From Chlorops oryzae (Eukaryota; Arthropoda; Insecta; Diptera; Chloropidae): a DNA stretch of 64,000 bases. The position numbers and the translations under genes are program-made. Position 1 is the first letter of the stretch; every line of letters starts with the position of its first letter. Below the pieces are notes generated by a model. It made no database searches. It was not told where the DNA came from and saw only the letters and a program-made list of their open reading frames with translations. The stretch lies in assembly GCA_020466095.1 (NCBI GenBank), contig CM035806.1, forward strand, positions 117,579,921 to 117,643,920. The letters are read 5' to 3'. Below, piece by piece: positions 1-10,442 of this stretch.

Positions 1-31
1 GCCCTTCCCTCAGAACATTTAGTTTGCAGAT

Positions 32-1302
32 CCAAACTTTAATCACACCGACAGAATCGATATATTAATTGGAGCCGAATTTATCATCAGTAAATGCGAC
101 CAGAACAAATCAAATTTAACAACAGTTTGCCGATACTACAAAATACTGCATTAGGATGGGTTGTTACTGGAAAAATAGATGAAGAGCCTAACAAATCCGC
201 CACGTGTGGAGTTTTTGTGGATAATGACACTGCGATCTCTCAAATTTTGGAGCGATTCTGGAGAATCGATGATGCGGATGAGCCACAACGACAAATGACA
301 GTCTCAGAAAAGGAATGCGAGAACCACTTTGACCAGACTATAGCCCGGAACCATGACGGCAAATACATTGTGCAACTACCACGGTTAGAGAATGCATCGG
401 CTTTGGGCAAATCCCATCAAGTTGCCCTTCAGCGTTTTTTTGCACTAGAAAACCGTCTTAGGAAGGACACAAACATAAGAGAAATGTATACTGATTTCAT
501 GATCGAGTACGAAAAACTAGGACACATGAAGGAAGTGGACGTTCAGAACGTTCCGGCACCAAGGTACTTTATACCGCATCATTGCATCCTGAAGCCCGAA
601 AGCACCACAACGAAATTACGTGTTGTTTTCGATGCTTCAGCAAAAACATCAAATGGACTGGCACTTAATGATGTGTTACAAGCGGGTCCTACGGTTCAAA
701 GCGAACTCTTTTCAATATTACTAAGATTCCGCATGCACCGTTTTGTGTTCACATCAGACATCGAGAAGATGTATCGGCAGATCCTGGTACAAGATGCTGA
801 CCAAAATCTTCAATTAATTATATGGAGAAAAGACCCATCAGAAGAAATCAAATATTACCGGCTGACTACAGTGACATATGGCACAACTTCGGCCCCATAC
901 TTGGCAACCAAATGTCTTCAACACTTACCCAACAAGAACATGGAGAGATATCCACTAGGAGCCACGATACTACATGATGATTTCTATGTCGACGACTGTC
1001 TCAGTGGAGCTGATAAACTTAACACAGTAATGGAAGCAAAAACTCAACTGACTGCAATACTTCGAGAAGCCGGATTCAACTTAAGAAAATGGTGTGCGAA
1101 TCATCCACAACTCTTAGCTGGAGTAGCTCCGAAGGATCAAGAGATAAGTCTCGATTTCAATTCAGAAGCAATTCCGGCACAAAAGGCCCTGGGAGTAATA
1201 TGGCTCCCAAAAACTGACCAGTTCTGTGGCAGAGCATACATACAAACAACAACAAGGCGTGCTCTGACCTTGGAAAATTATTTGACCCTCTCGGAATGTT
1301 AG
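32..1302 (+). pseudogene. BEL/Pao protease end and reverse transcriptase (frameshifted)
   Basis: At 32-92 one frame encodes the end of the aspartic protease region (motif DRIDILIGAEF). A frameshift near 92 moves coding to the frame of 94-1302. That 402-residue frame carries the BEL linker and the reverse transcriptase: YFIPHHCILKPES and KLRVVFDASA near residues 155-182, TSDIEKMYRQI around 220, and the catalytic YVDD box in DDFYVDDCLSG around residue 300. The frame is lost again at about 1290, where the next frame takes over with overlap. Family assignment rests on the Pao-type RT and is firm. This is a remnant, not a working enzyme. Confidence 0.85.
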
Positions 1303-2070
1303 GACCGGTACTCGTTAAGGCAAAAGTTTTCACACTGCAATTGTGGCAACTAAAACTAGCTTGGGATGACGAGCTACCAGAAAACCTGCAGCATGAGTGG
1401 AGGCAGTTTCAAAAAGGCATAATTACATTGAAAGACGTGAAAACTTCTCGGAATATTTTCAACCACAACCTAGTTCAGCCGGACCATATTCAATTGCACA
1501 CGTTTGTGGACTCATCCGAACAGGCATACGGCGCTGCAATTTACATCCGGGCATGCACTAAAGATGGCAAGATCATAGTCAATCTGCTTTGCGCCAAGTC
1601 GCGAGTTGCTCCAATAAAGAAACAAACCTTGCCACGCCTGGAATTGTGTGCAGCTGTCTTAGGGGTTGAATTAACGCAAAGGGTAAGGCGCGATCTAAAA
1701 ATGCCAGATATAGCAACCTTTCTCTGGTCCGATTCAGAAATAGTGTTGTCATGGATCAATTCACAATCATCAGCATACTACACCTTCGTTGCAAACCGCG
1801 TCAGCAAAATACAACGACTATCCTGCGCAAAGCAGGGCGAAACGTCCCTTCTAAGGAAAATTCGGACGATATGCTATCACGGGGACTGGCTCCAGAAAAA
1901 CTGTCCTCCTGCAACATATGGTTTTATGGAGCATTATTTCTTCACGGAAACGAATCGAAATGGCCACAGACATCATAAAAGGATCTGCACCCTGTATCGA
2001 ATATTGAAATGAAACAAAGGCAAACAGTAGCCCTGGTCACGGAACAAAACGTGTTAACTGACATCATACA
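1296..2070 (+). pseudogene. BEL/Pao RNase H region (frameshifted)
   Basis: This continues the reverse transcriptase in another frame: thumb and connection sequence, then an RNase H-like domain (HTFVDSSEQAYGAAIYIR, later RLELCAAVLGVEL, and LWSDSEIVLSWI with conserved acidic residues). From about 1860 the conserved tail (DMLSRGLAPEKL, then a WFYG-type segment) lies in a different frame, at 1861-1978. Residues around 2010-2070 (QTVALVTEQNVLTDII) look like the start of the spacer before integrase. At least two frameshifts show it is inactive. Confidence 0.8.
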
Positions 2071-2240
2071 CCAAATAAATCACGATATTACGATATTTTC
2101 GATTAAATGTTGTGGGACTCCAAAATAACTTAGCACACTGACAAACCCTTGATTTGATTGCCTGCCTATATTTTGATATGATAAGCAATCAGTTCAGTTC
2201 AGTTCAGTTCACTTTTAAGAGTGATCGAGATCGGTTGGCT

Positions 2241-3323
2241 ATGGCATCCCGCTGTGTTGCATGTCGTACTGAGAACGTTGATATTTCGTGTTTTAATTGT
2301 AAATCTTATTATCATTCAACCTGTGCTAATTTAACTGATAGCAATGCACTAAACATCTTAAAAAATAATCCTTATGTGGTTTTTGTTTGCAATAACTGCA
2401 AAACCTGCTCGGTGGACTTAGTTGCAAATTTTTCTTCTTTGAAAAGTGAAATCATTGAATTGAAGTCTACTCTAATAAGTTGGATGCATGAGCATCTCTC
2501 GCTAATTTCGGGTAACACTTCGTCTAAAACTAGTCACTCTCGGCTTACTAAAACCTCTGATGAGAGTGCGTTACGAAATTCTCCACGGTCTTCGGATTCT
2601 TCTTTGAGAAATCGCGCTCTGATTGTAAACAATGCTATAGTTACTCGCTCTAAGACTAAAGTAACAGCTTCTGGAATTTCTACATCAAAATGTAATGCTA
2701 GTGAGCAAGGAAAATATACACCAGTAAATAAACAACAACTGCCTTCAATTGCTAATATGAGAAATCCCGCTATTCCTAATCGTGCCTCTACCAACAATTC
2801 TTCTCTTAATCAACCTCCAACGTCTCTTTTTATCACTGATTCTACCAATTCGCTAATCCCAAATGATGATTGTACTCTGCCGCAGTCAGCAGCACATAAT
2901 ACTGGTTCTAAGCATGCTCTCACTTTGTTATCAAATAATAATCAAAGCTCTGATTGGGTTGTTGTTGGTGGAAGAAATCGCAATAGAAAAAACACTATTA
3001 TTGAATCAAACAATAGCAACGAACTTAATGTTGTAATACGCAAGAAGTGGTTGCACCTATCGTCGTTTCAACCTTCTGTTTCTGAAGAAAACATAATAGA
3101 TTATGTTGCTAAGCATACAAGTATCGATAAAGCTCAACTTTCTTGTTTCAAGTTAATTAGAAAAGACTGTAATATTGAATCTCTAAGAAGAATTAATTTT
3201 AAACTTGGTGTATCGGCTGCATTTTATGATAAAATAATGGATAGGAAATTGTGGCCTGCTGAAGTAAGAGTGCGTCCGTTTCGGTTTTTTACAAAGGAAG
3301 GGAGTCAGGCTCCGGATGCTTAA
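2241..3323 (+). CDS. LINE ORF1 protein with PHD-like zinc finger
   Basis: About 360 residues from the ATG at 2241, chosen because the zinc finger starts immediately after it; the frame is open further upstream to 2154. Residues 5-60 form a Cys/His-rich finger (CVAC, CFNC, YYHSTC, CNNC), the pattern of PHD-like fingers found in ORF1 of CR1-type LINEs. The middle is Ser/Asn/Thr-rich and probably disordered. The C-terminal third (WLHLSSFQPSVSEENI to LWPAEVRVRPF) is the conserved ORF1 end. It presumably binds LINE RNA or chromatin. The frame is intact although ORF2 is not. Confidence 0.8.
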   Translation: MASRCVACRTENVDISCFNCKSYYHSTCANLTDSNALNILKNNPYVVFVCNNCKTCSVDLVANFSSLKSEIIELKSTLISWMHEHLSLISGNTSSKTSHSRLTKTSDESALRNSPRSSDSSLRNRALIVNNAIVTRSKTKVTASGISTSKCNASEQGKYTPVNKQQLPSIANMRNPAIPNRASTNNSSLNQPPTSLFITDSTNSLIPNDDCTLPQSAAHNTGSKHALTLLSNNNQSSDWVVVGGRNRNRKNTIIESNNSNELNVVIRKKWLHLSSFQPSVSEENIIDYVAKHTSIDKAQLSCFKLIRKDCNIESLRRINFKLGVSAAFYDKIMDRKLWPAEVRVRPFRFFTKEGSQAPDA

Positions 3324-3743
3324 AAGTCAATAATGATTCTCCGTCAGAATCTTTAAAGATTTAATTTCAAAATATTGGTGGAATGAGAACGAAGTCTAAC
3401 GAAATTTTTTCTGCTACTTTGCACGCTGAATTTGATGTTATTGTTATAACTGAGACGTGGTTAAACAGTAATTTCTTTGATGAGGAATTTTTTGATCCCA
3501 ATGCATATAGTTTATTTCGTAAAGATCGTGATGAAATTAAAACGGGCTGTTGCCGTGGTGGTGGAGTTCTTATCGCGGTTAAACGAACCTGTGCTGCGAA
3601 ACCACTGATTTTGCAAAATTCTGACTCAATTCTTGATCAACTTTGTATCTCGATTCAAGGTAACAGTAATTTAACTTTTATCTGCGTTTCCTACGTGCCT
3701 CCGAACAGTTCTTTTGAATTGTATAAAGCGCACACTGATAATA

Positions 3744-5031
3744 TTAGGTGTAGTAAAAAGAAATCCATTATTTTTGCATTAAATTGAGGGCTTTATTTAA
3801 GATAGTTAGAATGACCCGATTTAGGTCAAATATGCGCCGTTTTGTTCGATAACTTGTTGCCATTTTAAAGGTAATTTCATTATGCCTCTCTCATAGAAGC
3901 CCTCGTTCCTATTAGCAAAAAATTGAGACAGTCGAAATTCAGAAGCCTCTCTTGAAGCGAATGTTTCACCAGCAAAATTGTTCGCCATGGACAGGAACAG
4001 ATGGTAATCACTTGGTGCCAGGTCCGGACTATAAGGTGGATGCAGAAGAACCTCCCAACCAAACTCCCGGAGCTTCTGGCGAGTCACTATCGATGTGTGT
4101 GGCCTGGCGTTGTCCTGATGGAACACAATTCCTCTCCTATTGGCCAAAGCTGGCCGCTTATGGGCGATTGCTTCCTTCAGACGGTCCAATTGTTGACAGT
4201 AGAGTTCCGAGTTAAGAGTTTTGCCGTATGGGAGCAGCTCATAGTAGATAATTCCCTGCCAATCCCACCAAACACACAGCAAAACCTTCCTGGCCGTCAA
4301 TCCTGGCTTGGCCACCGTTTCCGCCGGTTCACCGTGTTTCGACCACGACCGTTTTCGCTTGACGTTGTCGTAATTGACCCACTTTTTATCACCAGTCACC
4401 AACCGCTTCCGAAATGGGTCGATTTTGTTGCGGTTCAGCAGCGATTCGCAGATGGAAATTCGGTCTATGAGGTTTTTTTGCGTTAACTCGTGTGGCACCC
4501 ATACATCGAGCTTCTTTGTGTATCCAGCCTTATTCAAATGGTTCCAAACGGTTTTTTGTGCAATCTTTAGCTCTTTTGCAATCGAAACAGTGCTAACATG
4601 ACGGTCGGACTCGATAATTTCCATGATTTTATCGACATTTTCGACAATTGGCCTTCCAGTGCGTGGTGCATCCTTGACATCGAAGTTACCGGAACGGAAT
4701 CGACGAAACCAAAATTCCGCATGATTGGCTGTTACAGTATCAGGTCCATAAACGCTATTCACATTTTCAGCCGCCTGGCTTGCGTTTTCTCCCTTATCGA
4801 AGAAAAACTGTAAAATGTAGCGAATTTTCTCTTTGCTGATGTCCATCTTTGACAAGCTCTCAAACAAAACTGAATCAATCAATCAAAAAAGTGTCAAAAA
4901 AGCTTTTTTAGTAGGAACTGTCATCTTTCTAATGCCCCCTAGCGGAACACGATCGGACTTATACAACGCGAGATGCAGATAAATAACGCCATCTATTGGA
5001 AAAATAATGGATTTCTTTTTACTACACCTAA
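3744..5031 (-). mobile_element. mariner transposon, mellifera-type, structurally complete
   Basis: A 1288-bp element with perfect 32-bp terminal inverted repeats at 3744-3775 and 5000-5031 (ends TTAGGTGTAGTAAAAAG). It is flanked by TA dinucleotides at 3742-3743 and 5032-5033, the target duplication of Tc1/mariner elements. The element is inserted in the endonuclease part of the LINE. Length, repeats and the full transposase frame make this a complete copy with no visible damage. Confidence 0.96.
3821..4882 (-). CDS. mariner transposase (DD34D)
   Basis: The frame is 353 residues from the outermost Met; a start at 4846 (MDISKEKIRY) gives about 341, close to the usual mariner length, and is preferred. 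The N-terminal half has two helix-turn-helix units (YILQFFFDKGENASQAAE and STVSIAKELKIAQKTVWNHL) with a GRP linker and WVPHEL. The catalytic triad is visible as D in VTGDKKWV, D in HQDNARPH and D in SPDLAPSDYHLF, with the HPPYSPDLAPSD signature. Similarity is greatest to the mellifera subfamily as I remember it. The frame is uninterrupted, so the enzyme could be active. Confidence 0.95.
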   Translation of the reverse strand: MIDSVLFESLSKMDISKEKIRYILQFFFDKGENASQAAENVNSVYGPDTVTANHAEFWFRRFRSGNFDVKDAPRTGRPIVENVDKIMEIIESDRHVSTVSIAKELKIAQKTVWNHLNKAGYTKKLDVWVPHELTQKNLIDRISICESLLNRNKIDPFRKRLVTGDKKWVNYDNVKRKRSWSKHGEPAETVAKPGLTARKVLLCVWWDWQGIIYYELLPYGKTLNSELYCQQLDRLKEAIAHKRPALANRRGIVFHQDNARPHTSIVTRQKLREFGWEVLLHPPYSPDLAPSDYHLFLSMANNFAGETFASREASEFRLSQFFANRNEGFYERGIMKLPLKWQQVIEQNGAYLT

Positions 5032-7610
5032 TATCTGCTTTATTGCTACGCATCATGTAAAGGACGATCATTTCTGTGTGCTCGGTGATTTCAATCTCTC
5101 TAACTTGGAATGGAGATATCTTACTAATTCCTCCTCTCTCACTCCACTAAATGTTAGATCTGATATTGAATCATATGTTATTGATAGTTTCTCTAATATG
5201 GACTTGCTGCAGATAAACTCTTGCTTTAATAAGTTGAATCGGCTTCTGGACTTGGTGTTCATTAGCAAAAATGTTGGCTGTACTTTGACTGAACCTGCTG
5301 TTCCTATTTCTTTTGCTGATATGCATCATAACACCCTATGTATTGCTTTAAGCTTTTATGATTTCTTACCAAGAACTAAGCCCTCGGGTAACCATTTTGT
5401 GTATACATTTAATGACTGTAATTTTAATCTTTTGAATTTAGCTATAAGTGATATTAATTGGACGATGGAATTAGAATCGCTTAATGTTGATGTTGGCTTT
5501 AAATATTTTAAACACACTCTTAATGAATTTTTCCATCGTTACATTCCGCAACGCCTAAAAAGGAGATATGCTATTCCATGGGCAACTATGGGTCTTATGA
5601 AGCTTAAAAATCTTAGAAACAAGTTCTATAAAAAATACCTTTTGTCAAAAAATATCTTCCATTTCAATCTTTACAGGAATTATATGAGGGAGTTTAACTT
5701 CCTTAATAAATTTATTTTTAAACAATATATTGCTGGCTTTGAGACTAATATCAAAACGAACCCAAAAGATTTCTGGCGATTTATTAATTCGAAAAGAAAG
5801 AGTAGTAATTTTCCGGCATTCATGTTCTTAAATAAAAAATCCTCTAATTCTATTCAAAACTCGGTCAATCTTTTTGCAGAGTTTTTTCAATCCAATTTCG
5901 ACCCAATTTTGAGTCAAATGAGTTTGGACTTATAGCAAGGATATATTTCTAATACAAATATTAATTTTGGTGGCTTGTACCTATCTGAAAATGATATTGA
6001 AAATGGAATTGCTCGATAAAAAAATTCCTTGAAACCTGACTTGGATGGATTTTCCTGCTTTTTGTTTAAGAAGTGCCTCAGTTCGCTTATTAAGCCTTTG
6101 CAGATTATTTTTAATAAATCATTGTTATCTGGGTTATTTATCTCCGATTGGAAAATTGGATTTATCACTCCGATTTTTAAATCAGGTAATAAATCTGATA
6201 TATCTAACTATAGGCCCATATCAAAACTCTCGACTGTAAGTAAATTGTTCGAAAGTATTGTCAAAGAAAAAATATTTTTCGCAGTAAAAAGTCATGTAAC
6301 TTCAGTCCAGCATGGGTTTGTGCCTGGTCGTTCGACAGTTACAAATCTTACAATCTTTTCGGAGTATTGTATAGCGGCGTTCATGAAAAAAGCACAAGTT
6401 GATGTTATCTATACAGACTTTTCCAAAGCATTTGACAAAGTATCCCATGCGCTTCTTATTTATAAATTAGAATTGTTGGGATTTCACTCGAATATGCTCA
6501 TGTGGCTAAAGTCCTATTTGTGTAACAGAGTCTCATATGTTAAAATTGATAATGAGCTGTCTTGTCCTGTTCGAGCAACTTCCGGAGTGCCTCAAGGGAG
6601 TGTATTGGGACCACTTTTATTCATTTTATTCATTAATGATATCCCAAATGTAATTAAGTTTTCAAATGCTCTACTTTTCGCTGATGATCTTAAAATTTAT
6701 CAGATTATCGACAATAATTTCGATGCTTTGAACTTCCAAAGTGATTTTGCTTCTTTGAGTGAAGGGTGTGCTAAAAACCATTTATTTCTAAATATTTCGA
6801 AATGTTCTGTTATAACTTTTTCTAAATCTGAGAATACTATTGCTTTTCCGTATACCTTATCTAACTCACTACTTAATAGAAAAGAAATAGTGAAGGACCT
6901 TGGTGTACTCTTTGATGCTAAATTCTCTTTCGTGCAACATATTAATTACATAGTCCCGAAAGCTTATTCCATGCTTGCCTTTATTCGGCGTAATAGCTCT
7001 GACTTTCGTGATCCCTATACGGTTAAGTCTTTGTATGTGGCCTTAGTTAGATCATGATTAGAATATGCATCTTTTATATGGAACCCATGTTATTCTTCTT
7101 CTAATTTACGTATCGAACGAATTCAAAAAAAATTCATTAAGTTTGCACTGCGCTCATTCCACTTTGAATATCAGACTGTTTCTTATGAAGCACGTTGTAT
7201 GCTAATTAGTTTAAAATCACTTGAAAGTAGGAGATCGATTCATGGTTTATCGTTCATTGCTGATATTATCAGTGGGAGAATTGATTGTCCAATGATATTA
7301 GCTGATATAAATTTCAATGTGCCAGTTAGAAATCTTCGCTCTAACAGCTATTTTTACCTAGAGGTACGCTTAACCAATTATGCCATAAACTCTACTGTGT
7401 ATAGAACACTAAGAATTTTTAATTCCATCTCCAATTCACCATGTATTGATTTTGATGTTCCTAGAGATTGGCTAAAGTCTATTTTTAACAACTGCTTTTC
7501 ATTTTAGTTTTAATGTATTGTAATGTATGTTTGAATTGTATTTATCTGAATTTAAAATTAATGATGGTTATTTAAGTGAAATTAGTCTGTAACAACAATG
7601 GTTCATAGAT

Positions 7611-7640
7611 ATAAATAAATAAATAAATAAATAAATAAAA
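7611..7640 (+). repeat. AAAT microsatellite, LINE 3' tail
   Basis: Seven or so AAAT units directly follow the LINE 3' UTR. Short tandem repeats of this kind end many CR1/Jockey-like LINEs in flies. A similar array in the opposite orientation lies at about 60225-60255. Confidence 0.85.
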
Positions 7641-8700
7641 GTCTAAAGGACTGAAGAATATTAGCCATACATGTAATTGCAGACTCAATTGAAACATACC
7701 GTTGCTTTAATTGCTTCATCAAATCGACAGTAAATTTGATACAATTTCTTCGTACATTAGTTTCCACCTCCGAACTTAAAATTCCTTGCTGTTTTAAATT
7801 TTTGACCTGCTCTTCGAAGTTATAACCTAGATACAAATCGTTTCGTGTATCAGCTTCGAACTCTGAAATGATTATATCAATATCTTATTCTGATGGTAAA
7901 ACTAGCTTTTTTAAGGAATTTAGGGTAAGTTGCATATCTTTTAAAAGTTTTGTTGCGTCCGATGAATTGCCTTCGAGGTTTTTGTTCAGAGCTTGCATGT
8001 CGACCAAAATTGGTTTTAAAAATAATACGTATAAAAAATTTACAGGATCTTTATAAAGTTTGTACAGTGTTTTTGCCATAAAACACTTTTCGAAATTCTG
8101 TGCCACTCCAAAGTGTGTCTTTAACTCAAGCCACTGATCCAAAATTCGAGAAAGAGCAACTTCAAGTGACATCCACCTAGTACTTGAGACGCTTGTAATT
8201 TTTAGAGGATCCTCAAAATACATATATCAAATTAATTAAAACTGCATTGCAATGAGAAAATAAACATGCCTTTCTACCATTTATTGCTTCGAATAATTTT
8301 TTATATGAATTTTGTCTAACGAAACTCTTTCCAAACCAATTATAGGTTTCATGTACGAGAAATTCCAAATCTGGTGGAAGAGTGGCTTTCCAAGAGTGCA
8401 TTACTGCCAGTTGCAAAGAATTCCAGACACATCTTACTAAAATCAGATGTAGAATAATGGCTTTTAAGAGAGTGAAAACGCTTTTTTTGCTACCGTTCAT
8501 TACACTGGCATTGTCCGTGCCAATACCGATAATTTTTTTCGGGTCCAAGTGCAAGCTCTGAAGGCCGTTTAGCAATGATTTAGTTATACCTTCAGAATCG
8601 CTTGACTCCAATTGGATTAGACTAAGGAAAGTAGTTTCGATTTTTTGTGAACTGGAGCTATAATATATTATAACAACACCTACAAAAAAATTGTTGTTGA
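7641..8700 (-). pseudogene. hAT-type transposase remnant (ZMYM/DUF4371-like)
   Basis: On the minus strand, 8640-8250 encodes a piece typical of ZMYM-like hAT transposases (LNGLQSLHLDPKKIIGIGTDNASVMNG, then LRCVWNSLQLA-type sequence). From 8223 to 7641 it continues with STRWMSLEVALSRILDQWLELKTHF and a helical C-terminal part. The two pieces are offset in frame around 8215-8260, either a small intron or decay. A TAA stop at 7885-7887 interrupts the second piece. The N-terminal part with the first catalytic Asp is missing, and the C-terminal end is cut by the LINE tail. Confidence 0.75.
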
Positions 8701-9165
8701 ATAAACTAATACGTTTATAATAGTGGTATTCAAGCAGGTGGGCATCTTGGGCATTTAGGCATCTTGGGCATTTGGGCAAATTGGTTTGTATGGAAAATCG
8801 TTTCCGCAGCTGGGCAACTATTGCACATCGATTTTGATGTGCAACATTGACCGATTTTGTGTGCAAATGAGTGCTATGGCGACCTTACAGTGTCAAATGA
8901 GTATGAATGTATGAAGAAATACAAAAACCATGATTAATAAAGTTCAATAAGTGAAAAACAATTGAAATTGAATGAATGCCATGCATCATTTAATAATACG
9001 ACTATCGTTTTTACAAATAAAAATTTTTTTTCCCAAAAATTTTTGCATCTTAATTTTTTGATATCAATTATATCTGCGTAATATAAATGTGGAAGACCAA
9101 AAATGTTTGAATGTCCGTATGGAGCTTAAAAGCAAACAGCTGAGTGCTGGATTGGATTTGTGAAC
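8701..9165. other. noncoding spacer with short GGGCAT-type repeats
   Basis: At about 8736-8790 the motif GGGCATTT/GGGCATCTT recurs three or four times; it may be an end of the hAT or of the following Harbinger element. The rest is AT-rich and shows no open reading frame I can support. A likely Harbinger promoter lies just before the ATG at 9166. Confidence 0.4.
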
Positions 9166-10179
9166 ATGGAAAGCGTAAGTTCTTAAATTTCATAAAATAA
9201 TTCTTTTATGTAAATATATAACCATTTTACTAATTTTAATTGTTATAGACTACAAAAAGATCCAAAAAGACCGAGCGGAGCTACCAAAGATGGAGCTCAA
9301 AACAAGTGCAAAACACACTTCAAGCAATTTGTGAGAAAATCAAGGGAAACCCTGAGAGCTTTGAGGTTAGTTTTGTTGAAAATATTTATAATTCTCTGTA
9401 ATGAAAAGATATTCTTGTTTCAGAAACCTACGGCACAAAAATTTTATGAAGTGGTTGCTCTAAATGCATCTATGCAGCACATTAGTTGGATGAATTTGAA
9501 ACACAAATTGCGTCACTTGAAGAACTCGTACGTAAAAGCCACGCAGTGGAAATCAAATACAGGTGCTGGTCTGCTGGAAGCGAGCGATGTTAAGAGTGTG
9601 GCAGACTACGTTGAGAAAATATGCCCGTTTTACCAACAATTGGATGAAATTTTTGGTACACGTAAAAACGTGAATGTACCAATAGTTGTCTGCAGTAGCG
9701 ATACAGTAAACACACTACTGAATAGAAATGACATAGCTGAAGATTTCAGTGAAAGTGATTACTGCTTGGAAGTGTTACTAAGTGATGACGAGCTCATTAC
9801 CGGCGACGATACAGAAAACTGTTCAGAAACCGGCAGTGACCCACTTTCGCAAGATGCGCAGATGCTTCCACCAACTCAGAGCGGCATTGCATTTTCAATT
9901 CCAAAATCTGCTAAGCAAAAGAAAACTGTGCCGAACAATCCAATGGGAGCGTTTTTGGATATTCAAAATCACAGACTGGAATTCGAAAAGACTAAATTTG
10001 AATGGCAGAAAGAAAGAGAAAAGCACGAAATGGATGCAAAAAACTTCGAACTGCAACAGCGACTTGAAATTAGGAAAATGGAGCTAGAAGTCCAGGAAAG
10101 GAAAGCTTTGAAACAAATTGAGGCTGATAAAGAATTAAAGAAGTTCGAATTGGAATTGAAATATAAATATAGTCAGTGA
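9166..10179 (+). CDS. Harbinger accessory protein, Myb/SANT-like DNA-binding
   Basis: I read three exons: 9166-9174 (ATG GAA AGC), 9249-9365 and 9424-10179, with GT-AG introns 9175-9248 and 9366-9423; the phases match, giving about 293 residues. Residues 15-110 look like a trihelix/SANT-like domain (RWSSKQVQNTLQAICEKIKG, then WMNLKHKLRHLKNSYVKA). An acidic middle follows (SDDELITGDDTE). The last 80 residues are a charged Lys/Glu-rich coiled coil (FEWQKEREKHEMDAKNF). All exons are open, so this gene looks intact. It probably aids binding or nuclear import of the facing transposase. Confidence 0.75.
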
Positions 10180-10442
10180 TTATGCTTATGTGATTTTTTT
10201 TAGAAAACGGACTCCAATTTTTGGTTTTTTTTTTTTAACAGCGTAGAACGACTGAATTTTATATTTTTATATAATTTCTAAGCAATGAAATGTACCTACT
10301 TATTAACAACTTTTTGTTAACAACGAAAATGACTGAACTTTTGATATAGTTACTTGAAAGAACAAGATTTGTTGCCTTTAATGGAAACCCTTTTTAATTA
10401 AAAAAAGTACAATATATAGTTCAGCTTTTTTATTTTAATAGT
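10180..10442. other. AT-rich spacer between convergent Harbinger genes
   Basis: Contains poly-T and poly-A runs and possible polyadenylation signals for both genes. I see no gene here. Confidence 0.5.

Larger units (their letters stand above)
1..2110 (+). mobile_element. BEL/Pao LTR retrotransposon, pol fragment
   Basis: The window opens inside a BEL/Pao pol region. Reading frames for protease end, reverse transcriptase and RNase H follow one another on the plus strand, but they are split over three frames, so the copy is dead. No LTR is visible. The last recognisable coding residues fade out near 2070-2100, just before the 5' end of the LINE, which suggests truncation there. The left part lies outside the window. 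Confidence 0.85.
3363..7507 (+). pseudogene. LINE ORF2: endonuclease and reverse transcriptase, broken
   Basis: The endonuclease begins near 3363 (QNIGG, then DVIVITETWLNS and GGGVLIAV) and is cut by the mariner at 3744; it resumes after 5031 with CVLGDFNLSNLEW. The reverse transcriptase lies at about 6029-7057 (GFVPGRSTVTNL, YTDFSKAFDKV, SGVPQGSVLGPLLF, catalytic FADD in LLFADDLKIY). All downstream parts share one frame, broken by three in-frame stops at 5933-5935, 6017-6019 and 7055-7057. The C-terminal part continues to 7507. The copy cannot make full ORF2 protein. Confidence 0.88.
2111..7640 (+). mobile_element. CR1/Jockey-group non-LTR retrotransposon (LINE)
   Basis: A two-ORF LINE: ORF1 with a PHD-like zinc finger, ORF2 with AP endonuclease and reverse transcriptase, and a 3' tail of AAAT repeats at about 7611-7640. 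The 5' end is not sharply defined; a short run of GTTCA repeats at 2189-2210 lies in the 5' UTR. A mariner (3744-5031) interrupts the endonuclease. I found no clear target-site duplication. The protein style (GGGVLIAV in the endonuclease, FADDLKIY in the RT, LEYASFIW downstream) fits the CR1/Jockey group; the exact clade needs a phylogeny. Confidence 0.88.

Noticed and set aside
3952..4813. Plus-strand frames opposite the mariner transposase
   Set aside because: They are antisense shadows of an intact transposase.
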